This document shows, piece by piece, positions 8,041 through 12,733 of a DNA stretch of 12,733 nt (positions within the stretch are counted from its first letter, which is position 1; every line of letters starts with the position of its first letter). The notes under the pieces are model-generated. The model did no database searches, had not been told where the DNA came from, and saw only the letters and a list, made by a program, of their open reading frames with translations. Location of the stretch: positions 556,745 through 569,477 of the forward strand of contig MU277683.1 of NCBI GenBank assembly GCA_022385805.1, written 5' to 3'. This stretch comes from Pilatotrama ljubarskyi. Its lineage: Eukaryota; Basidiomycota; Agaricomycetes; Polyporales; Polyporaceae. Made by a program: the position numbers and the translations under genes.

Positions 8041-8725
8041 GGGAAGTGGCACAACGGTGCAATGGCTGCGGCAGGCGAATGTGCGGGCAGGGGCGCGAGG
8101 GCAGGGAGGGCAGAGGGGGCGCGGGCAGGTGCGATGGCAACCACGGATCGTGACGGGAACACAGCGGGTGCAACCGGAATGTGTGTACCTAGAGAACCAG
8201 AATAAATATAGCAGTTTCGATACCATTGAATGCGACTGGATGGACATTGGGACCCATTGGATTTTGTTGGCTAGAAATCAGGCCACACAGCCTGTACATC
8301 TCCTGTCTCTCTGGCAATGTGATCTGCGGGCTGATGTCCACCTTCACATTGTACACAATGAATGCCACAAACCCTGGAGCTTCATCACACCTGATGCACT
8401 GGTGCAAGCTATGCTCACACCGTGGATACATCTGAGACATCTTCTAGTTGCAGATGGTGCCCACCCATGTTGAAATGCTCTGATCCTTGTAGGATGGGCC
8501 TCCTCTGTACAGAGTGTTCTTCCAGACATGCTTGGAAATGTCCCACAGAGTATCGGCATCAGCCTCAGCCTCACTGGCACTTCAATGTAGTATTGGGTCT
8601 GAGTGTCCTCCCCACCCCTGAGTGCAGTTCTGACCAGTGCAAATATGTCTGTGCCAACTGCACCCAATGGGAACACTTCTGGGTCTGAAGCCTTGCATGA
8701 AGTTGTCCCTGGCATCATTGCACTT
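8041..8725 (-). other. Unassigned stretch between gypsy LTR and Helitron; decayed coding on the minus strand
   Basis: No intact gene is seen. The first part (8085-8125) is a run of G tracts on the plus strand. On the minus strand the Helitron reading continues past the TAA at 8728-8726 for about 12 residues (CNDARDNF), then loses its frame. Lower down, minus 8440-8189 is open for 83 codons and shows Cys pairs followed by an alternating hydrophobic stretch and YRLCGLI, ending near FNGIET. This pattern weakly recalls the C-terminal part of peptidase-like domains carried by some fungal DNA transposons; that is memory-based and uncertain. The plus-strand open frame at 8057-8473 looks like a shadow. 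Confidence 0.35.
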
Positions 8726-9281
8726 TTACCGGATGTGGAAGTATTTTATGATGTCTTGCTGCCTTGGCGTGAACTGACATTCTCTGAAGACGTCATCCCA
8801 CAGCATGTCTGCATGAGGACGGAGGTTTCTGCCTGAGCGCCAGGGCTTGAACAGGGTCAGCATGGTCAAGCAGTACTGTTCACGATTGCCAGTGTCCCAC
8901 CATGGCATAGATCCACCAATAGAGTTGGGTACATAGGCCTCGGACTCATCTACAAGCTTGACATGGCCGCTCTGATACTGAGAATGATATGGGTGGAAGC
9001 GCAGGTGGGACTTCTTTTTCTTCCCAGTAGAGGGCTCAGCGACAGTTAGAGGTTGTGTTTCATCCTTGAGCTTATTATTTGACTCTGTGGTCAGCAGCAG
9101 CTCATCCTCAGACTCCTCTTCCTCTTCTGCCAGAGGCAAGCCAGCACCAGTTAACTCTGTGCTCTCTCCTGCCTCATCAACATCATAGTTGTCCTCAAAC
9201 TCAGAGTCTGCCTCCCACTGCACAGGTTCCATAACAGCGGGGCCTTTGCGCCGTGTACATTCTGCGCTCCTTTTCATGCAG
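8726..9281 (-). pseudogene. Helitron Rep/helicase, segment between Rep and helicase
   Basis: This continues the reading from YDWIRLH across the solo LTR: the interrupted codons rejoin as LHEKERR when the insert and one TGCAG copy are removed. After a frameshift near 9230 the 9277 frame is open to TAA at 8728-8726. It holds an acidic stretch (EEEEESEDE), a basic KKKKS, then HPYHSQY, VPNSIGGSMP, REQYCLTMLTLFKPWRSG and a WDDVF helix. These match the linker of fungal Helitron proteins just before the helicase domain. The helicase itself is not found in the window. Confidence 0.85.
9277..9281 (+). repeat. Target-site duplication of the solo LTR, left copy
   Basis: TGCAG precedes TGTTAG; the same TGCAG follows TAACA at 9961-9965. 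Five bases is typical of LTR-element integrases. Confidence 0.85.
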
Positions 9282-9960
9282 TGTTAGCGCCCGTGCGGAC
9301 CCTTCCAGTCCGGCGCCCTTCGGAACCCGATCGGTCCGATTGGACTCCGAGGCTCGCTCCGATACTCATCGTCATCATCGGCGATGAGACTAACCCGCGC
9401 CGTACTCCACGCGATCTGACCTCTGAGCTCCCCACCGCAGTTACTCCTTACAAACCTGAACCTTACTTACTTCTTACTATATAAGCTTCGGATTCTATAG
9501 GGTACTTCTTTAGTTCAGATATCTCGTTAACCACTTGATCTGCTGGTACAACTCTTCGGTCCCCCGTCCTTTACCCATTTGTTGATCCTCCGGAATAACA
9601 TTCTGTCCTCCGATCTCCGGTCCGATCACACTCCGACCTCCGATAACTACTAAGATAAGTCCTTCGTGACTTGTCCTCTGGTAAACAAGCACTTCGACAC
9701 TTCGACTTCTACCGCCGGTCTCCGACCGGCCTCCGACATCGGTCTGCTTCCGGTCCGATTACATAATAGTACTTCCTCCGTAAATTAGAGGACTCCGTCG
9801 ACTCTCGAAGCGCGTTACTAATAGTTTCGCGAGTCCTCTCCATTACCCCAAGTACCGTGTGGACTCCGACCGGGTTCCAATCGGACCCTTCTGGTCCGAT
9901 ATTGGCCTTCCGTCTTCCGGCCTCCGGGATTCCGGTCTTACCCCCGCACGGTACCTAACA
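9282..9960. mobile_element. Solo LTR (679 bases) inside the Helitron
   Basis: The insert starts TGTTAG and ends CTAACA, is flanked by perfect 5-base repeats (TGCAG), and splits a Helitron reading that rejoins exactly without it. No coding region is seen inside. A TATATAA box at 9478-9484 on the plus strand suggests, without proving, plus orientation. The ends share an unusually long inverted match: after TGTTAG and three mismatches, CCGTGCGG is common to both, 14 of 17 bases. The interior is rich in CTCCGA and GGTCCGAT repeats. A MITE with 17-base terminal inverted repeats is the alternative; the 5-base duplication, size and TG..CA ends favour a solo LTR. It is unrelated in sequence to the gypsy LTR at 7816. 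Confidence 0.75.
9478..9484 (+). promoter_or_regulatory. TATA-like box in the solo LTR
   Basis: TATATAA lies about 197 bases from the left end of the 679-base unit, a plausible U3 promoter position if the LTR is on the plus strand. Confidence 0.4.
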
Positions 9961-9965
9961 TGCAG
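9961..9965 (+). repeat. Target-site duplication of the solo LTR, right copy
   Basis: TGCAG is identical to the left copy at 9277-9281. Confidence 0.85.
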
Positions 9966-10705
9966 TCTGATCCAGTCATAGAGTGACATAGACTCGAGCT
10001 CCACAGGTCTCCACATGTAGTCTTGAAACCGGGGACAGTGCAACCACACACTTTGACTTTCCATTTCTCACCAAGCCAAGCATGACTTTTGTCCGTCCCT
10101 CCTCTTCAATGTTCACCGAGTCTTTCCACGCACACATCACCTCATATACATAACCCTTCCAGAAGCATGTGCGGAGCTGGTGGTTCTTGTAGTGGTCTGG
10201 ATGCCTGAGCAGATACGTGGCTGCCATGGGTCCTCCACTGTGCCATAGTACCATGCAGTCTTTCCATACAACCCTGGTCTGTCCAATCCAACACCCAAGA
10301 CATGCTTGATAAAAAGGTCAACCGTCATCTTGAAGAAGTGTGCACCAGCCACCATCCTTGTCTCTGAACTGTGGCACAAACATCTGGTTGATGTCTGCAA
10401 AATACAGAGCAATAGGGTGCTTCACATCAGCAGGAGCAAAGGTGACAAATCAGGAAGGTGCACCGAGATATGAGACCAGAGACCAGCTTTCCTGCCGCAT
10501 ATATTTTTTGCTTGTGATAGACCCTTGCACTTTGTAACTGACGTGGTCTAGATTGTTGATGATCTTCAAACACGCCTTCTCTTCCTCTGTCTCAGGTTTC
10601 ACAGAACCCTTACTGAGCCTTTGTATAATATCCGACAGAGTAGAGTCATTATTGGATGACTTTCCGTAAGCAAGTAGGATTTTAGAATCAATCCTAGATC
10701 ACCTT
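9966..10705 (-). pseudogene. Helitron Rep/helicase, N-terminal part, catalytic core deleted
   Basis: Reading leftward from about 10700, one frame gives ILLAYGKSS, an Asp/Glu-rich helix, VQGSITSKKYMR and WSLVSYLGAPS, then TGA at 10452-10450 where the family has Trp, then FVTFAPAD and HPIALYFAD. A change of frame leads into VAGAHFF, HVLGVG and YYGTVE (about 10360-10235). In intact proteins the HUH motif (LHLH) and, further on, the catalytic Tyr region come next. Here YYGTVE runs at about 10235 straight into GGPMAATYLL, a motif that normally lies well after the Tyr region. The deletion therefore removes the whole nicking and joining core. A frameshift near 10040 leads to YDWIRLH, which is cut by the solo LTR. 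Confidence 0.82.
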
Positions 10706-10780
10706 TCGGAGTTTGAAAACATCTAGAATCGGTTCAATTCTAGACCGTAGGCTTTGTCATGTCCAATCCTAGATCTAGGA
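10689..10780. repeat. Palindrome cluster upstream of the Harbinger gene
   Basis: Three related repeats occur in 92 bases. CAATCCTAGATC is directly repeated at 10689-10700 and 10764-10775. TCTAGAAT at 10722-10729 and ATTCTAGA at 10737-10744 form a perfect 8-base inverted repeat with a 7-base loop. TCCTAGATCTAGGA at 10767-10780 is a perfect 14-base palindrome. They lie 59 to 150 bases before the transposase ATG. They could be subterminal transposase-binding repeats, a promoter operator, or the end of a small MITE. No TATA box or element terminus was identified. Confidence 0.6.
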
Positions 10781-10838
10781 CCAGCTATGAGACTCTGTTC
10801 TTGCGTCGCTTTCTGTACTACCGCTTGTGCCTACCGCT

Positions 10839-12181
10839 ATGCCAGGACACCGCGCTCTATTCGACGACTCGTCTGACGAGGAATATGAGCAAGACCAAGA
10901 AGAGCTTGTGCTAGTTACTGCTGCCCTCTTAGCTGGCGCGGAAGTCACCCGTCTTCGTCGTGCTGAAAGTCGTCTGCCTACGCGCAGATATCTGGGTCAT
11001 CCCCAACTTCTACCATGTCCTCGGGCCGACACGCCTTGGCAGGCCCTCTATAACAGTCGCAGTGACAGGCTTTCATTACCACGATGGGCATCGACTGCGC
11101 AACCTTACACTACATCCTCGAGAACGGCTTTGCACACCAGTGGAACACCCGCGCTATCCCTCGTACCGACACCGATCCCCATGGCCACCCTCGCCTGGTC
11201 CGCCGCTCTCTCACTGCAGAGGGCGCGCTGGGCTTACTCTACCATTACCTCACCTCCGCAATGCCCGACACTGCCCTACAGCAGATATTTGCGCTTGTGC
11301 CCGCCACGGTTGCCCGGTACCGTGCCTTCGCCCTCCAAATCCTTCGTGACGTGCTCCGAGAGCTTCCTGAGGCTGGAATAGCCTGGTGGTCTTCGGCAGA
11401 GGAATGCGAAGAGGATACTGCGTTAGTCACAGTACGTCACCCCCTGCTCGAAGGGGCTATCGGTGGCATCGACGGAATGAACATCCTCACGGCGGAGTCT
11501 GATGATCCCGAGATCGAAAATGCAACCTATAATGGTTGGCTTCATGGGCACTACACAAGCAGTGTATTAGTTTTCTCACCACGGGGTGCGTTTTCGGCGG
11601 TCTGTAGCCCTCATCTGCTTATACTGATAACCACACTAGGCATTTTGAAGGCGGCTGTCTACAATGCCCCCGGCAGCTGGCATGATGCAAAGGTCGCCCG
11701 CCCGATATACAAGAAGCTACGTGAGAAGACCCCTCAAGGGTATTTTCTCGTAGCTGACACTGCGTTTCCGCGGGGGACGAGGGCGATAGAAGGACGGATT
11801 CAGGCACCGCTCAAGTCTGGCACTCGTCTCCCCCAGGATCCTGTCGAACGCGATGCCCTTCTCATGTGGAACCGACAGCTTGTCTCTTATCGCCAGACGG
11901 CGGAATGGGGTGTGCGTCAGGTTCGTTCAGGGTTCGGACGTCTTCGAGTTCCACTAGACGTCAGTGACCCTGTTGGAAGGGGTGACCTTTTGGAGGTTTG
12001 CTTTCGCTCTATGAACTTGCGTACTATACGAGTCGGTATAAGCGAAATCAGGACGGTCTACATGTGTCTCTGGCAAGAGTCAGAAGATAGGGATATCTGG
12101 AAAAACCTTGAGAATGTAGTGTTCGGTGAGATACAGCGTCGTGACCGTGTTGCTTGGTTTCATCATATTGTCGTAGAGTAA
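10839..12181 (+). CDS. PIF/Harbinger-type DDE transposase, one frameshift, one intron
   Basis: This is a cut-and-paste transposase of the HARBI1/DDE_Tnp_4 type. ATG 10839 opens a frame starting MPGHRALFDD, with an acidic N-terminus and the helix leading to WQALYNSRSD. Near 11069 one base is missing and the reading passes to the frame with MGIDCATLHYILE. Candidate catalytic residues are Asp in GGIDGMN (11471-11473), Asp in VADTAFPRG (about 11755) and Glu in AEWGVRQ (11903-11905); the conserved GSWHD lies between the first two. An intron at 11586-11639 (GTGCGT..CACTAG, with CTGATAAC before the acceptor) is 54 bases and in frame; removing it joins a strand to the AVYNAPGSWHD motif as in relatives. 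The frame ends at TAA 12179-12181. Apart from the frameshift it is complete, about 430 residues, typical for the family. Alternatively the frameshift is a sequencing error. Confidence 0.85.
11586..11639 (+). other. Spliceosomal intron in the Harbinger transposase
   Basis: It runs from GTGCGT to TAG with a branch-like CTGATAAC 12-19 bases before the acceptor, phase 1. At 54 bases with no stop it is invisible to simple frame scans. The residues it would encode break a conserved stretch, so it is almost surely spliced out. Confidence 0.75.
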
Positions 12182-12220
12182 TTCCAGTACATTATGCAAG
12201 TGTATATGGTATGATTCTAA

Positions 12221-12604
12221 CTAATGTTTGCGACGGTGACTAGGGCTAACAGTGATGGTAAGAGAGGCTGAATCAAGCGAGTGAGAACTAGATGCGACAG
12301 AAGCAAGTGTCTCAAGCCCGAAAGCTGCGTCATCGGATGCATAGCTGCCCTTTGGGACAAATGCTTGTGCAGATTGAGGACGTGGCGTCGACGGTCCAGG
12401 TGTCGGTTGCCTTGGAGGGTCGGGAAGAGGATGATTCGGTACAGGTGATGGTGAGTTGGGAGGATGAGCGGAGAGATCCAAGCGTTGCGGGTTGCCTTGA
12501 CTGGACCAAGGAGATGACAGGGTGTTTGACATGCCCTGACGTGCCATGAACGATTGCATCAGTTCGTATGTCTCAACACGTCCTTGCAGGCGCGTGACTT
12601 CAGC
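12221..12604 (-). CDS. Partial gene converging on the transposase, Pro/Ser-rich C-terminus
   Basis: The minus-strand reading starts at a likely 3' splice site (TAATAG at 12610-12605) with AEVTRLQGRVETYELM, a short coiled-coil-like helix, followed by a Pro/Ser-rich low-complexity tail (PNSPSPVPNHPLPDPP and similar) and ends SPSHRRKH at TAG 12223-12221. An ATG at 12559 is an alternative start. Its 3' end is 39 bases from the end of the transposase gene. PIF/Harbinger elements usually carry a second gene for a Myb/SANT-like DNA-binding protein, and this could be its C-terminal exon, but no Myb domain is in the window, so that is inference. The upstream exon could not be joined with confidence. 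Confidence 0.5.
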   Translation of the reverse strand, partial: AEVTRLQGRVETYELMQSFMARQGMSNTLSSPWSSQGNPQRLDLSAHPPNSPSPVPNHPLPDPPRQPTPGPSTPRPQSAQAFVPKGSYASDDAAFGLETLASVASSSHSLDSASLTITVSPSHRRKH

Positions 12605-12641
12605 CTATTAGCTGCAGTGCGCCTCAGAGCGATCACAATGG

Positions 12642-12719
12642 CCTATGTCGAGCTCTGTGAAGTCTGGTACATTGACAGCAGCTATTCTACGCACCTATGT
12701 CGAGCTCTGTGAAGTCTGG
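12642..12719. repeat. 26-base perfect direct repeat, period 52
   Basis: A 26-base sequence beginning CCTATGTCGAGC and ending GAAGTCTGG occurs at 12642-12667 and 12694-12719, separated by 26 unrelated bases. On the minus strand each copy ends in CATAGG; only the right copy is followed by TGCGTAG, which makes a possible splice donor (GTGCGT). It may be a small tandem duplication or a pair of binding sites. Confidence 0.85.
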
Positions 12720-12733
12720 GGACTCCAGGGCTC

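Larger units (their letters stand above)
8726..10705 (-). mobile_element. Helitron relic, internally deleted and split by a solo LTR
   Basis: Several minus-strand segments in the right order match the fungal Helitron Rep/helicase protein upstream of its helicase: VQGSITSKKYMR and GAPS-FVTFAPAD (10580-10420), HVLGVG with YYGTVE (about 10300-10235), GGPMAATYLL with HPDHY (10235-10180), YDWIRL (about 9985-9968), NSIGGSMP, LTMLTLFKPWRSG and NDARDN (about 8960-8690). No helicase motifs (Walker A) follow on the left, and neither Helitron terminus (5' TC, 3' hairpin with CTRR) was recognised. The block is cut by the 679-base insert at 9282-9960. It is a dead fragment and would at most be mobilised in trans if its ends survive. 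Confidence 0.85.

Noticed and set aside
8057..8473. Plus-strand 138-codon frame
   Set aside because: It starts in a G-rich low-complexity run (Arg/Gly/Gln), has no known motif, and the opposite strand gives the more protein-like pattern.
1..12733. CRISPR array, rRNA or bacterial operon
   Set aside because: No regularly spaced repeat series, no rRNA core sequences, no ribosome-binding-site pattern; spliced genes and retroelements show a eukaryotic origin.

Overview
This window looks like an accessory, transposon-rich stretch of a filamentous fungal genome, most likely a basidiomycete (Agaricomycetes). The support is many short GT-AG introns (47 to 75 bases), a Ty3/gypsy element with a C-terminal chromodomain, a fungal-type Helitron Rep/helicase relic, and a fungal PIF/Harbinger DDE transposase. 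Nothing prokaryotic, and no CRISPR or rRNA, is seen.

Layout. Positions 1-1442 (+) hold the 3' part of an intact eight-exon gene of unknown function. Positions 1443-2094 are non-coding, with three telomere-like octamers and a possible retrotransposon leader. Positions 2095-7792 (+) are a decayed Ty3/gypsy gag-pol (zinc-knuckle-like gag, protease, RT, RNase H, integrase, chromodomain), followed by a polypurine tract and an LTR start at 7816. Its pol is split between protease and RT by a 679-base insertion (4169-4847) with a tRNA-like head carrying A and B boxes, a 16-A tail and a 10-base target-site duplication: a tRNA-headed SINE. Positions about 10705 down to 8726 (-) are a broken Helitron Rep/helicase whose catalytic Rep core (HUH and Tyr motifs) has been excised. 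It is itself split by a 679-base TG..CA element (9282-9960) flanked by TGCAG, best read as a solo LTR. Positions 10839-12181 (+) are a PIF/Harbinger transposase with one frameshift and a cryptic 54-base in-frame intron. A convergent partial gene (12604-12221, -) runs toward the right edge, where a 26-base sequence is directly repeated.

How the parts relate. Apart from the first gene this is a nest of mobile elements of at least four orders. The nesting gives a relative order: the SINE is younger than the gypsy copy, and the solo LTR is younger than the Helitron. The gypsy and Helitron relics carry stops and frameshifts and cannot make full products. The Harbinger copy is the least decayed. 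The most unusual items are the long, GC-rich, structured SINE, the Helitron that lost exactly its catalytic core, and the unrecognised multi-exon gene at the left edge.
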